Shown here piece after piece: positions 43,181 to 56,130 of a stretch of DNA of 64,000 bases (its first letter is position 1; each line of letters begins with the position of its first letter). The notes below the pieces were generated by a model, which was not told where the DNA came from, did no database searches, and saw only the letters and a list, made by a program, of their open reading frames with translations. Both the position numbers and the translations under genes were made by a program. The DNA comes from Magicicada septendecula (lineage: Eukaryota; Arthropoda; Insecta; Hemiptera; Cicadidae): assembly GCA_034769895.1 (NCBI GenBank), contig CM068367.1:317129986-317193985 (forward strand), read 5' to 3'.

Positions 43181-45256
43181 TAAGTGCATTTTATATATAT
43201 ATGTATATAACATATTGTAATGATACATATCTTCACCTAACAATAATGAAGAAACATGAAAAATAAGTTATTTAAATAATTAACACTAGAATAAAAAGGG
43301 ATGAGTCAGAGATTAAAGAATGGGTGATTCATAAATAATAACACGATCAAACGTATTAAGGTAATCAGAAAAGTAACCTCTAATAATAAAAAAGTAACAA
43401 ACAAAGAACCAAAATGTTAAACACGATAATACATGGCGATTTAACCACAATGACCCAATAGATGGTAAGTGAGAGAGTAGAACCAGCCCCAAAAACCAAG
43501 AATATAAAATAAATTATGACAATTGTAAGTGATAACTAGAACTAGCCACCACACTAACATAAGAGTGTATAAATAACAAGAATAATGATGAATAAATAAT
43601 TAGAATGGAAGTGTGAAGATATAATCAGCCACAACACCAAGGAAGTGATATATAAAATATGGCAAAGTGAAGTAAACACAGTGAAAGAGTGCAAAACTAG
43701 TGTTAAACCAAGAAAAGAGACTAATCAATGATAAATTGTATATGATAACAATAATTATAAAAACAGACAAGCAATCTAAAAATTAGAAGTATTAATTGTT
43801 AAGGACTTAAGATGTAGAAGGGTACACTAACCCAAACAAATAGAGTAAACTAGGACAAATCACACTAGCACGACACAAACTTATCACTTGTATAATCAAA
43901 CCACATAGAGTGAGAGATAGTAAGTTATAATGATGATAAACATTTTAAAAATAAAAATGAGAAAGAGAATTTTTAGTAAGCAATACACTAGTTTTTACCC
44001 ACCAGTAACAAGTAATCCATATTGAGTGCAAGGTGTTATTATGAATATCCCCAAAGTGAAAATAAAACCCCTTAATAGTGATAAACACTGATAAGACAGT
44101 GAAAAAAGTTTATAAGTGCAAAAAGTGAGTGAGAGCTAATAATGGCTACACAGGAAGGACTGTGATAGTTAAAAGCCAATATAAGTGGACACCCAATATG
44201 TAACAAAATAAACTAAAGGTAGTAGGATTAAGTTATCAATAGTAATAACTAATTATCATGTTTTAAATTTTTATCAATTAATATTATAAGTGACAATTCA
44301 TATTATTACATGAGAGTAAGAAAAATAGACTATTAGAGTGTCAATACACCGTATAGAGAATTTCTGAAATACTGAAAGATAAAAACAAATGTTATTCACC
44401 CACAATTGATAAGGGAAAGACAATTAATAAACATTATAAGATTTTAGTCAAAAGATAGGAAAATATCATTAGATTATTAAGTTAATGATCCAATATCATA
44501 TAAGTTTAGTAATAAGGAAATATAATTTTGTTCAAAGAGTTAACTAATGTTTATATGTTTGTTAATACTAGGTAATAATTATTACTCACTAAAGAGTATG
44601 AGTAGGTAATGAAAAGTAAATAAGTATGTTTTAATGAATAAGAATTATGTCTCAAATAATTATGTTATAATGAAAAGAATTATATCTATGGAATTGTGAA
44701 ACCATAAGATTCAATGTTATATGTTATGTAATAAATAATGAGAAATAAGACTTAAAAACAAATAAAAACAATACAAGAAACAAGATAAATACATACAAAC
44801 ACAATAACACAAAGTCAGTTATGACAATAGACAAGCTAGAAAATGAAACCAGAAAATCACACATAATTACAGAACAGACTTAAAACCATTGAACAAATAA
44901 CCAAAATCATATATTAAAACTAATCAGGGCCCATACAAGGGGAAAATAAAATGTAATATCAGTAATTAAAGAAAAATAGCCAATTTCTGTTTAAGCCTAG
45001 GCAAATTCCCAACTGTCAAACTACAATAAACTTAAATTTTGAGAATTAAACAATAACATTAGTAAGACTAAGCCATATAAACAATAAAAGGCAATTAGAC
45101 AAGCATGTTAAGACAGAAATATAATAGTAATCATGTAAATTAAGAAAACAGTATAAATAAACAAAATCAACAAAACTGTCAAAATGTTGATAACACAATA
45201 GTATTGGATGCCAAATTAATCCTTGAACCAAAATATGAACAGTGGTAATGATATTT
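43181..45256. other. 2-kb AT-rich region without recognisable gene
   Basis: Very AT-rich with loosely repeated 'aagtgataa/agtgagag' type words. No open frame of note, no terminal repeats recognised. It forms the left flank of the PLE-C pair. Confidence 0.4.
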
Positions 45257-45322
45257 AATATATGAAAAATATATTATACTAACCGTCTGTGACTTCTCGT
45301 ATTTGATGTCCCTTCTTATTAC

Positions 45323-45355
45323 GACATGTTTTGAGACTCTTGTCCCATTGTCAAG
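45323..45355 (-). ncRNA. Hammerhead-like motif, PLE-C copy 1
   Basis: It corresponds to 60763-60794. The GAAA core is mutated to AAAA here (minus strand CTCAAAACATGTC), so cleavage would be lost. Confidence 0.4.
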
Positions 45356-45541
45356 CATAAAATTTGTAGCACATATCAGATATGTTTGTCAAATGTTAAA
45401 AACCATGTCATAATGACCACAAATAACGGATTATTAAAATAACGAACTATACTAATTTGTAACTTGAATACGCGCATCGGGCGAACAGTGTACACTGCAC
45501 AGCGTCCTACCGCGCATTAACCGCAACTGATTCTTGTTATC

Positions 45542-46288
45542 TCAATATCTCAACGCGGTGTCATACAATACATTATACTTGAATAATAACTGGTCGTTCA
45601 AAATTTGTGGCTTGGTATTAGTGCCCCTGAACGCTTTGTACACCTCAAATTCCTCGAGTGTGTTCATATAACGTCCTTTACTGCAAAAGTGGAGGGGTTT
45701 TAAATTAGTTCTGAAATCAGTATAACTATGATTTTCATTAATAAGATGTTTGGCGAAACTTGATTTGGTAGTATCATAGTTACGACAGATAGTGGGTGGT
45801 TTGTGGTCATTGAATCTTTTGAGAAAACCACGGCCCGTCTGGCCCACATAGAAAGCGTCACAATCATTGCATGACAATTTATAAATGCCCGTTTTATTCT
45901 CAATATAAGTAGATTCGTGGGTACGAAGATTATTTAAGATATTATTTGTAGTCTTGTAAGTGACTATGATATCAGTGTTTTTGTTTATGAGAGATTTTAA
46001 AATGTTCGGCATGAAATTGGTATATGTTGCGGCGATATATCTATGTGGCTTTTTCTCCCGTGCAGTCATTGATAATTGGTTAATGGTCCTTATTGTATTT
46101 TTATGTTTCTTGAGAATGTTGTTTACGACGTTGGTATTGTAACCATTTGCGACTGCGATATATTTGATGGTATTTAACTCGGTAAGAAAATCTTTGTTAT
46201 CAAGGGGTAAAGATAAAAGTCTATGTATCATGCTGTGAAACGCAGCCATTTTTTGCGATATGGTATGAAATGACGTGGCGTGTATCAT
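45542..46288 (-). pseudogene. PLE-C copy 1, C-terminal part with GIY-YIG endonuclease
   Basis: It continues the RT frame after a one-frame shift near 46286. Order: ISQKMAAFHSMIHRLLSLPL, IKYIAVANGYN, a Lys-rich linker (KKHKNTIRTINQL), the GIY-YIG domain (TGIYKLSCNDCDAFYVGQTG, then RFNDHK), NENHSYTDF and the tail NDQLLFKYNVLYDTALRY to a TGA. Motif residues of the endonuclease look intact, so the copy is broken only by the frameshift that separates it from the RT. Confidence 0.88.
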
Positions 46289-47850
46289 GGTGTCTGTCGT
46301 CGTTGGTTTTCTGTATATATTAAAATGTAAATTATTGTTGGTGTTTTTGTGATTATCAGATCTAAGAAATTTAGTTTTCCATTGTCCTCATGTTCCAAGG
46401 TGAATTTCATATGTTTGTTAATATTATTTAGATAACCGTGTAAACGATCAATCTGCCGCTGTGTACCTTTATAAATTAAGAACGTGTCATCGACATATCT
46501 ACCATAAAATATAATATTGCCGCTATGTATATCATTCTCAAAGATATAGGAATTCTCGAAGTAATTTAAGTATATATCTGCAAGAAGACTTGATAGAGGT
46601 GAACCCATAGCTAATCCTTCTCGTTGGCTGAAATATAATTTGTTATGGGTAAAGTAATTTTGGTCAAGGAGCAACTTTAATAACTCAGTCAATTCATGTA
46701 TACTTTTCATATCTAATTTTTTGGTATTTATAAGATTCTTCTTCAGTAACTGTAGAGTATCGGATATCGGTATATTTGTATATAAGTTAACGATGTCAAG
46801 GGACGCCATTTTATATGAAGGTTCGATTTTTAGTTTTTCAACCTTATTAACAAAGTCAATGCTATTAGTTAAGCTGTAGTTATTCTCCAATATTATATTC
46901 TGTTTGATTATGTTGAGTAGTTTTTTAGTGGGTTTTATAACCCGGGCAGTGGTAAAATTCACTAACGGTCTTATAGGGGTATTTTCTTTATGCAACTTCG
47001 GTAATCCTGTTAACAAGGGCGCTTTTGCATTGATAGGTTTCAAATGTCTCCTAGTCTGTTCATCAAATAGATGTATGCATTTATTTATACATTGATTTAG
47101 ACTTTTAGTATATTGCTCTGTAGGGTCAGAAGTTAATCTAACTATGTTATTGTCTGCTATAAAATCTTGTATCTTCTCATTATAAGTATTCGTGTCCATG
47201 ATAACTACAGTGTTGCCTTTATCTGCTTTAGTAACTAAAGCGTGGTTATCAGTTAATTTCTTTTTGAGATTAATTAGAGTTTTTCGTTCTTTGTTATAAT
47301 TGGCTGAAAAAACAGAGCGAATGTTCTTATTGATGTTATGTCTTACAATAATCTTATTAAACTTATCATTTATTAAAAACCGAACCTTATTTTGTTCTTG
47401 TTGGTCAGGTATCGCTTTGACGACAGTTTCGGCGTTTAAAATTTCTGCAATATGTTTGCGGCTAAAATTGGATGTATGTACCAGTAAATTATATTTCAAA
47501 CCTTTATTTAGTAATTCAGTTTCGTCTGAGTTTAATTTGATGGAAGTTAAATTCTGTAGTCGTGTGTAGAATGTTTGTTTATGTTTAATATTATCAACTG
47601 TCTGTAATTGATCGTTTATTAATCTTTGAAGTTTGTTTGCCTGTGTGATACGCATGCGATAAGTAATCTGTTGTATATCTCTGTTTATAAAGTCAAGATA
47701 GTATTCCAATGCGGCAGGATGTGTGCTGTCTAGTAACTTCAAATGTGTTTTATATAATTTTGAGTTTAAATAAGCTTTCTTGATGTAAAGAGATTTTAAT
47801 TCCTCTTTAATTCTATGTTTCAGCATGCTTTTTAGTTTTTCTGTCAGCAA
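46285..47850 (-). pseudogene. PLE-C copy 1, N-terminal and reverse transcriptase part
   Basis: 521 codons from an ATG at 47850. N-terminal helical region to about residue 200 (LKSMLKHRIKEELKSLYIKK; SDETELLNKGLKYNL), then KADKGNTVVIMD, TGLPKLHKENTPIRPLVN, motif A MASLDIVNLYTNIP, GLAMGSPLSSLLADIY, and the catalytic RYVDDTFLI. NFLDLIITK follows, after which the frame changes. With the downstream piece the protein would be about 770 residues, close to full length for a PLE. The ATG lies 46 bases from the palindrome centre. Confidence 0.9.
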
Positions 47851-47972
47851 TATTTGAGCATTTCATATTTATGGTAGCATAGTTTGGTGTGACACCATGT
47901 TTCTTGCTAGATTTTCGGTGTCACACCAAACTATGCTACCATAAATATGAAATGCTCAAATATTGCTGACAG
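47841..47972. repeat. Centre of the PLE-C palindrome
   Basis: The two PLE-C copies meet 5' to 5'. The left arm ends GGTGTGACACC at 47896, a 20-base spacer (47897-47916) follows, and the right arm starts GGTGTCACACC at 47917. Both arms mirror each other outward for the length of the element. Confidence 0.95.
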
Positions 47973-49283
47973 AAAAACTAAAAAGCATGCTGAAACATAG
48001 AATTAAAGAGGAATTAAAATCTCTTTACATCAAGAAAGCTTATTTAAACTCAAAATTATATAAAACACATTTGAAGTTACTAGACAGCACACATCCTGCC
48101 GCATTGGAATACTATCTTGACTTTATAAACAGAGATATACAACAGATTACTTATCGCATGCGTATCACACAGGCAAACAAACTTCAAAGATTAATAAACG
48201 ATCAATTACAGACAGTTGATAATATTAAACATAAACAAACATTCTACACACGACTACAGAATTTAACTTCCATCAAATTAAACTCAGACGAAACTGAATT
48301 ACTAAATAAAGGTTTGAAATATAATTTACTGGTACATACATCCAATTTTAGCCGCAAACATATTGCAGAAATTTTAAACGCCGAAACTGTCGTCAAAGCG
48401 ATACCTGACCAACAAGAACAAAATAAGGTTCGGTTTTTAATAAATGATAAGTTTAATAAGATTATTGAAAGACATAACATCAATAAGAACATTCGCTCTG
48501 TTTTTTCAGCCAATTATAACAAAGAACGAAAAACTCTAATTAATCTCAAAAAGAAATTAACTGATAACCACGCTTTAGTTACTAAAGCAGATAAAGGCAA
48601 CACTATAGTTATCATGGACACGAATACTTATAATGAGAAGATACAAGATTTTATAGCAGACAATAACATAGTTAGATTAACTTCTGACCCTACAGAGCAA
48701 TATACTAAAAGTCTAAATCAATGTATAAATAAATGCATACATCTATTTGATGAACAGACTAGGAGACATTTGAAACCTATCAATGCAAAAGCACCCTTGT
48801 TAACAGGATTACCGAAGTTGCATAAAGAAAATACCCCTATAAGACCGTTAGTGAATTTTACCACTGCCCGGGTTATAAAACCACTAAAAAACTACTCAAC
48901 ATAATCAAACAGAATATAATATTGGAGAATAACTACAGCTTAACTAATAGCATTGACTTTGTTAATAAGGTTGAAAAACTAAAAATCGAACCTTCATATA
49001 AAATGACGTCCCTTGACATCGTTAACTTATATACAAATATACCGATACCCGATACTCTACAGTTACTGAAGAAGAATCTTATAAATACCAAAAAATTAGA
49101 TATCAAAAGTATACATGAATTGACTGAGTTATTAAAGTTGCTCCTTGAACAAAATTACTTTACCCATAACAAATTATATTTCAGCCAACGAGAAGGATTA
49201 ACTATGGGTTCACCTCTATCAAGCCTTCTTGCAGATATATACTTAAATTACTTCGAGAATTCCTATATCTTTGAGAATGATAT
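47917..49283 (+). mobile_element. PLE-C copy 2, 5' segment
   Basis: Mirror copy of 47896-46530. It is interrupted at 49283 by LTR-D directly after the ENDI codons; the rest of the element is at 59588-60860. ATAT at 49280-49283 and 59584-59587 is the LTR-D target duplication. Confidence 0.93.
47963..49283 (+). pseudogene. PLE-C copy 2, N-terminal and RT part
   Basis: ATG at 47963; the same helical N-terminus and KADKGNT region as copy 1. A one-base deletion near 48888 (in 'aaaaccactaaaaaac', where copy 1 has one more C) ends the first frame at 48904. RT motifs then continue in another frame (TSLDIVNLYTNIP, GLTMGSPLSSLLADIY) up to the LTR-D junction. The YVDD part is beyond the insertion at about 59613. 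Confidence 0.9.
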
Positions 49284-52200
49284 TGTAGCGTGACAGATGT
49301 ATGCATAATATTGAATGGCAATTGATCATTAGAATAATGAAGTTATAATATTTAAAGTTGGAAGAAAGCATTAAGTTTAATATAAATAGATTAATTCATA
49401 GCAACTGTGGAAAGAAATCATTATTATGAAGAAAATACAAGTTAAAATACAAGGAGTTACTAGTGATGAGTCATCCAAGACCAGTCTCATAACCAAAGGT
49501 TTTCAAGGTATAACCCAGGAAGGTAAAATAGTAAATAACAAAGCAGTACACAATATGACCAAACCCACAACGAGGAAGAATAAATAGAAGAGAAACCCTA
49601 AAATAAGCCAAGATCAACCAATACAGGTTGTGTATTTCTGTAATAAAGAAGAAGATGGAGAAGATCCCAAGAAACCTGATGGCAACAAGAAGAAGATGGA
49701 GAAGATACCAGTCCCAGAAGGCAGGAGAAAAGAAGACTGAAGAAAGAAGAAGAGGGCAGCATCCTGAAGAAGATGTCATGCTCTTATAAAAGACACCCAA
49801 ATCCCTATATCCCCAAAATAAATATTTAAAAATAAAAGTATAACGAAATAAAAAAAAACCACATGTATACAAATTTAAGAGAGAGGAGTGTATAAAGTAA
49901 AAGTTTCCTGTGAACTAAGATGAAACAATAATATAGTACCCATGGAACAAATCTTCATTGAAAAAACGCTAACCAATTTATTATGTTAATAAGACTATAC
50001 GACCATTTAGCATTAACATAATATATAAGTGCAAAGTGAACCAGTGATAGTTTTGGGTATTATAAAAAATGAACCTTGTGTTTCATTCTTGGCAATCACA
50101 AACATTGGATGCAATGAAATATGCATTTTTCAATGACTTAAAATGTGTACTGTGACAATATATTGTTCATAAGTCATGAATCTGTTTAAAATAACATTGT
50201 GTTTTACATGAAAAAAGAAAAACCAGATTTCATTATACTTTTTGAACAATTCATACTATTTATTAGTTAATGACAGGGTGCAATTACCCAAAGACAATGT
50301 ATAAAAGACTGTATAAAAACTGTAGAATCCTACTTATAATAATAGTTAGAAATAAGAATATAAATATAAGGTTTTTATGTATATAGTACAAGAATGTTTA
50401 AAAATGTTTTAGATATAAGGCCATTTGTTTGGGTCTGAAACAACTAACATCAGAACTATAAAAATAATTACCACTTGTAAATAGTAGAGAGTAATTAAGA
50501 TGTTAGTTAGTACAAAACCTTTGTTGTAAACCATATTTACATGTTGGAAATGGGAATTTTGTTGCAAAATGTCTGATTTGAAGACAACCATTTATTTAAA
50601 AAAAAAATGTTCTTTATTCTGTTTAACTATTATTTGTATTGTAACCAATACTAATTGTTTTTGTGTAATTTGAAAACATGTTTAATTTATAATACTATTT
50701 GTAAAAAGTCAGAGAGGGTATCACACATCATATATTGTTTGTAAATTATTTTGTAAGAAAAATTGTTAAAAAATCATAGGCCAAAAGAATAGAAACCAAA
50801 CTTCATCAAAACAGAGAAATTGTTCAATTAAATGCAAATAAACAAAAGGGGTTTAGACAAAATAAACTTGAGATCATGCCATATAATTGCACATACCATT
50901 TAGAGAGATTTTAATAAATTATATTCAGAATTATGAATAAAAATGAGAATGACTAGACTCAGAAATTTAGACATGGGAGTCATATATTTCAGAATAATGT
51001 TTCAGAATACAACTAATTCAATTAATTACCAGAAAATAAGGGAATAGAAACCTTTTAATACAATATAGAATTATTAATATTAAATATAACTGATAAAATG
51101 GCTGAATTTATATAATGACAGGAAGTAAATTTTAATGTTTTGACTTCCAAACAGAGTATACCAAACTGAAAGTGAAATTACTATTTTTTGGACAGAAAAG
51201 ACTATAAAATGGCATTATTTAATCTGAAAATAACCAGAATGAACTGAAAGATTAATTTAAATCAAATCTAGTGAATAAAATTGACAAATAACCAAAGTTT
51301 AGGCATTCATATAGTGAAATAGTAAAATGTACACAGGATGTGAAAATATTTTTGAACAATGTTAAGGATAATATTATATGGGCTAAGAGTTTAATTGAAA
51401 CTGAAGGAAACAGTTAGTTAATTATTGGTAGTTGAACGGTTAACATGACATACTTTTAATAACGTAGATAACCTAACCTATAATCGTCATACAAGCGAGT
51501 GTATAGTGAGTTATTGTGAAATCGCGAGTGACTTGTAAAATACTTCTGAAACTATCATATTATAACAGAAACGATCAAGTAACACTCCATAACACAGAAC
51601 AATATAAAGCTACTCCGAAAAACACCATAAAACACTAGAAAACTGTATAATACTTTAAACCAAATTAGTGACGGAATCGGAGAAAGTGTTTGACTTATAA
51701 TTACACAGACATACTAAATACAACCCAGAATCACTACACCAGTCACTATACAACATATAACAAGAGATTTGCAGACACAAGAACAGGAATATTGCGTCAA
51801 AATACATTATTTGGAATGCAGCAGCAACGAGCAACATTTTCATCGATTTGACGGCAGCCATCTTTCTTTGACAATCCCAGTGCCTCTTCTTGGTTCAGCA
51901 CAGCTGTTTGGTGAAAACAATTATTATATTTACAATTTATTATTCAATACCTGTGTTTATTAATAACTATTAATTTGATTGTAACGTTATACTTTTTAAA
52001 TATTAGCCCGATTTCTCTGACTTTGGTAATAACTGGCTGTTTAAAGAACCCTATATAATTTTTATAACATATACTTGTAACTTTTTTCGATATCCTGAGA
52101 ATCGATACTAATCGATAAGAGTCAATATTGCTGTTACTTAATAAAACATTAATACTTTTCAATACTTAATAGTTCTTTATTTCTTCAATAATACTAATTA

Positions 52201-52720
52201 CCAATAATATAATTCTAATTGATAATCTACAAGGACTTTACCACCCGTAAGTGAAGATAACCTAAAAAATAGAAAGGTAAACAAATATCGATTGGTTTAC
52301 AGACAGTCTTATGAGTGGTGATAGATTATTTAAATTATACTAAAACTTTAATAAAAATTTTCAGAAGAGCATTACACTGTTTAAAACTTCACAGCCCTAT
52401 ATTAATTAATTGATCCTAATTAATTAATTAATAAAATTAAAATTTTTATTTTTATTATTTTTTTTTATAAACATAATTTTTTTTTAATTTTCTTCAAAAC
52501 AATAATTTTTGTTTTGAAACTTTCGGTGAAGCTGAGCATATATATTTCTTCATCAACTTTACGCTACTCGACCGGTCTTGCTACCATTGGGACTCGACCA
52601 GCTGGGAAACTTAAGGAAGTGTTTCAGGCCAGTAAGACGTCGAGAGCCACACCAATTACACACCAATTAAACACCTTACAACTTACAGATTCACACATCA
52701 ATCATATTTATTTTATTACA
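49284..52720 (+). repeat. LTR-D 5' LTR
   Basis: Matches 56146-59583 almost base for base. It is unusually long for an LTR. It contains a purine-rich patch at about 49660-49770 with repeated 'gaagaagatggagaag', and poly-pyrimidine/AT-rich sequence at the 3' end (52380-52520). Confidence 0.95.
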
Positions 52721-52723
52721 AAT

Positions 52724-52741
52724 TGGCGCACAACTTTAGGG
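52724..52741 (+). promoter_or_regulatory. LTR-D primer-binding site
   Basis: TGGCGCACAACTTTAGGG, three bases after the LTR. It shares TGGCGC with the LTR-B site, so both may use tRNAs with a related 3' end. Confidence 0.65.
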
Positions 52742-52851
52742 GCTTTAATTAGCGATTGGAAGGCCAATAAATTCTGCCCAATCACTAGTTGGAGCTAGGC
52801 AATAGCTACAAAGTCAGAGAAAGACAATTAAAGGGAACTACGACAAGCAAA

Positions 52852-54093
52852 ATGGCAGAACTAATAGAAGGGAGTACAATGGACAGAGTAATAGAAATGT
52901 TCCGGCGAATGGAAGAAGGAATATACAAGAAAATGGATGAACACCACGAATCAATGATGAAGATGATGGAAGAGGACAGGGACGAGGACAGACGATTCAA
53001 GAAAGAATTGGGTAACCAACTGGGCAATATCAATAAGAAACTGGAAGAGGAGCATCAAAAATGGATTAAGGAAAGGAGAGAGGACAGATTAAAAAGGGAA
53101 GGATTAAGAAAGGAGAAGACCGAAGAAATAAAAGATGACAGCCAACCAGAACCAGAAGAAGTACCAAATGATAAAATGCAGGAGCAAGTAATAATGGTAT
53201 TACCTGGAATTAAAACTAACCGAAACCATGAAAATATTAAACAAAGGAAAAGGAGAAAGTATCCAAGGAATGTAATAAAAACGAAGGAAGAGTTGGAGAT
53301 GATGAAACATGGGTTAATTGATGGCAATAATATCCCAATTACCTATGACAAAGACATCATGAATTCCAGGAATTATAGGAGGAGAATCGAAGTAATTTCA
53401 AAAATAATTTACCACAAGACAGTAATCTACCACTGGGAAAGGACCAGAGGTAAACAGAATACCACATGTGGAACAGACCAATTTCAGCGCAAGACTGGAC
53501 AATGTTTTTCAGAAAGATGGAAATGTGATATCATACCAGACTGTAATGACGGCGCAGGTGAATCACCAGAATGTATTCCATTAGCGTGCCATCTAGGACA
53601 GTTCCCGGGTACGGTTAGACTAAAATATATTCCTTCAGAGTGGATATATGATGGTAAACCAGCTTATGGTGTTTCAGATAAACAAATAATAAGTGATAAC
53701 CCAGATGAAGATCCTCACATATATTTGTCAGGTAACACAAAACATGGACCAGAGAAGTATTGGTGTATACAATACGATGATAGAGGGAACCAGCCCAGTA
53801 ATTACGACGGCCCTAACAACCCGCCGCGTAATAACCAGTTTATCGGTAATTCTAATGGCGTTAGGAATAACAACCCCTATCCATACAATAGAAACAATTT
53901 ATATCAACATAATAATGTCCCATACAGTCAGAGAAATCCATATCCCAACAATAATGGTAACAGACCTTACCAACCCAACCGAAATTACTATAATGATAAA
54001 TTTAGTAATAATAATAATAGCAATAATAATAACCGAGTGTCGCGCCCTAGGGTAAATTTTATAAGAGCAACTGAAATGATGGACCCTGGTTGA
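52852..54093 (+). CDS. LTR-D gag-like protein with LDL-receptor class A-like module
   Basis: 413 codons from an ATG in strong context (gcaaaATGG, as in LTR-B); the frame is open 21 codons further upstream. Residues 1-100 are a charged coiled coil (MDRVIEMFRRMEEGIYKKMD; RFKKELGNQLGNINKKLEEE). A basic stretch follows (KQRKRRKYPRN). Residues about 206-242 read CGTDQF, GQCFSERWKCD, PDCNDGAGESPEC: the LDLa spacing of Cys and the D-C-x-D-G...E calcium-site pattern, with the second of six Cys replaced by Arg (CGC, one base from TGC). Two further Cys lie at ACHLGQFPG and KYWCIQ. The C-terminus is Asn/Pro/Tyr-rich (NNPYPYNRNN). LDLa modules are normally extracellular. Its presence in a retrotransposon gag position suggests capture of host sequence, or an envelope- or capsid-like specialisation. 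No signal peptide or membrane segment is visible. Confidence 0.75.
   Translation: MAELIEGSTMDRVIEMFRRMEEGIYKKMDEHHESMMKMMEEDRDEDRRFKKELGNQLGNINKKLEEEHQKWIKERREDRLKREGLRKEKTEEIKDDSQPEPEEVPNDKMQEQVIMVLPGIKTNRNHENIKQRKRRKYPRNVIKTKEELEMMKHGLIDGNNIPITYDKDIMNSRNYRRRIEVISKIIYHKTVIYHWERTRGKQNTTCGTDQFQRKTGQCFSERWKCDIIPDCNDGAGESPECIPLACHLGQFPGTVRLKYIPSEWIYDGKPAYGVSDKQIISDNPDEDPHIYLSGNTKHGPEKYWCIQYDDRGNQPSNYDGPNNPPRNNQFIGNSNGVRNNNPYPYNRNNLYQHNNVPYSQRNPYPNNNGNRPYQPNRNYYNDKFSNNNNSNNNNRVSRPRVNFIRATEMMDPG
53467..53575 (+). other. LDLa-like domain within the LTR-D protein
   Basis: 37 residues from first to last Cys: C-x4-F-x-R-x4-C-x6-C-x5-C-x9-C. This is the canonical LDLa pattern except for Arg in place of Cys-2 and GAGE for the usual GSDE. 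Confidence 0.65.
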
Positions 54094-56130
54094 CACAAAT
54101 ACCACACGACATCAAGAAAAGGGACGGATCATGATAACCGACTACGGCGAAAAACAATGTTGAAGGAGACGAAATAAATATCATTGAAAGGAAATGATAC
54201 GAAGAATAAACATAGAAACAAAACTGGGTTTTATGAATGAAGACTATTTAAGAAAATGCACATTATAAATAAAAATATGAGCAATGGAACGACATAAAGA
54301 AAATCGTCCATCTTCCTGGGTATATAAAAGAAAAGGCATTTATAAGGAAAGAAAAAGAAAAAGAATTTTTAATTTAATTTTTAAAATTCAAAAATAATGT
54401 AAGTACATCTTACAACCTAATATTTTGAGAAGAACATTTTGGAGAATTATAAGAAGAAGGAATTTAGAATTTATATTTTATAAAAATTTAAAATTTAGTA
54501 AGAACATCTTACTACCACTGAATTTTGAGAAAAACTTTATGGAAGAATTAAGAAGAAAGGAATTTTGAAGTTAATATATGAAAAATTTAAAAATGAAGTA
54601 AGACCAACTTACTATAACTAAGTTTATGAGAAAACTTTATGGTAAATAATTAAGAAGAATTTGAATTTGGAGAAATACCAAAACATTCAGAAATAATAGT
54701 AAAATCACAGTACTATAAACAATTCTGAATGAAACAATTCTGGGAATAAATGAATTAAACAGAATTTGAATGTTGATAGAACGTCAGTACTTTGAAACAA
54801 GATAAGATCAACATATTACAAGGATTTATGAGAAATATTTTTCAATTAAATAAAAAGAATAGTTTGAATTTTACATTAAAACTAACCAAGTTCCAAAAAA
54901 TAATTATGTGTCAATTATGATTGAATTGAGAAGAAAATAAAGTGGTTAATTCAGAAAAGAGAATTAACGTTAATCCAGAATAAATGCTAGACATTCACAA
55001 TAGCATTTGAAGGAGTAGAGAAGACTAACAAAAAAGAGTGTAATATGCCAGAGAAGGAAAAAATTTGGAAGCAAAGAGACTAATTACCTATGAAACGAAA
55101 ATGAAAACAGTTAATTAAGAGCGAAGAAGAACAACTCATACCAAACATATGGAGAAGATGATTTTGAACCAATGATAATAATAAGACCTATATGAAATGC
55201 AAAGAGAATAAATACCACATGAAATATAATATAAATGAATTAATGCTAATGAATGCGAAGACGGATTAATAACTTTCTAAGAGAAAGGAAAGAACCAAAA
55301 TGTTTAAATAAAATGATCAATATAACAACCTGTATATCTAATGTAAAGATACAATGTTAAAAAATTAAATATAATATATTAAGACCATTCAAATAATGAA
55401 TACGAAAGACTATTTATAAAGACCATGCTAATACTATGAATAACCAGAAGAAAGTATAAAGAGAATTCAGATGAAGAAGAAAGAGAGTTACACTGTAAAC
55501 AGTAACCAGAATTATTAAAAGAAAGGTTTTCAACCATAATTAAAATAAATATATCAGACAAGTTAAGAGTTTTGAAAAAATATATATATATAATGAGTAT
55601 AATAATAATTATGAAGATTTATTAAGATAGAAAATGTGAGATAATCTGAGAGACTACGAAGTGGAGAATCCAAAGATATTTTTATTAGTCGAAAATGAGA
55701 CTACTTTTTATTTATTTATTCGATGACTGACTGAAGATAATTCCAGCAGCATTATGTTTTTTGAGCAGGGATGGATATGCCCCTGTACTCAATTTATAGA
55801 AGTGGTGTATGGCCAGCAGAGAAGTAGCGTACAGTGCCCCTCTGATCTGCCCCAGCCCACGTGATAGGGAATGTTAGGGAATTAATATCCCAAGGATACA
55901 ACACGAAGTTGATATAGAAAGAAAATGTATTACAATTATAATATATCTCAGAAGACACTAACTATCCGAAAAGGATCAGTAGTAAGACAAGTAACCATAT
56001 ATATAAAATTAATAAAACTCTAATTATAAAAAAGTCGATATAAAGATGGAGAAGAAAATGAATTATAAGAAATGATGAAATTATCATAAGAAATTATTTC
56101 ATCCATAAACATGTCTGAAATAATTACTTC
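54094..56130 (+). other. LTR-D non-coding internal region
   Basis: 2 kb of purine- and AT-rich sequence without an open frame of note; no protease, RT or integrase. A degenerate repeating pattern of 'gaatttaaaaat...agtaagaacatcttac' occurs at 54360-54660. A GC-richer block lies at 55730-55890. Confidence 0.6.

Larger units (their letters stand above)
45257..47896 (-). mobile_element. PLE-C copy 1 (left arm of head-to-head pair)
   Basis: A nearly full-length Penelope-like element in minus orientation with coding 47850-45542 and a 300-base 3' UTR ending 'taatatatttttcatatatt' on that strand. It matches copy 2 (47917-49283 plus 59588-60860) with few differences. A single frameshift near 46286 splits its gene. 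Confidence 0.92.

Noticed and set aside
47897..47916. The palindrome as a replication origin or terminator hairpin
   Set aside because: The mirror symmetry is fully explained by two PLE copies joined at their 5' ends. Nothing else points to an origin.
49471..49872. 133-codon hydrophobic open frame on the minus strand of the LTR-D LTR, repeated at 56333-56734
   Set aside because: It is the antisense of a purine-rich (gaagaagatggag) patch, which gives Leu/Phe/Ser-rich frames without stops. It is identical in both LTRs simply because the LTRs are recent duplicates.
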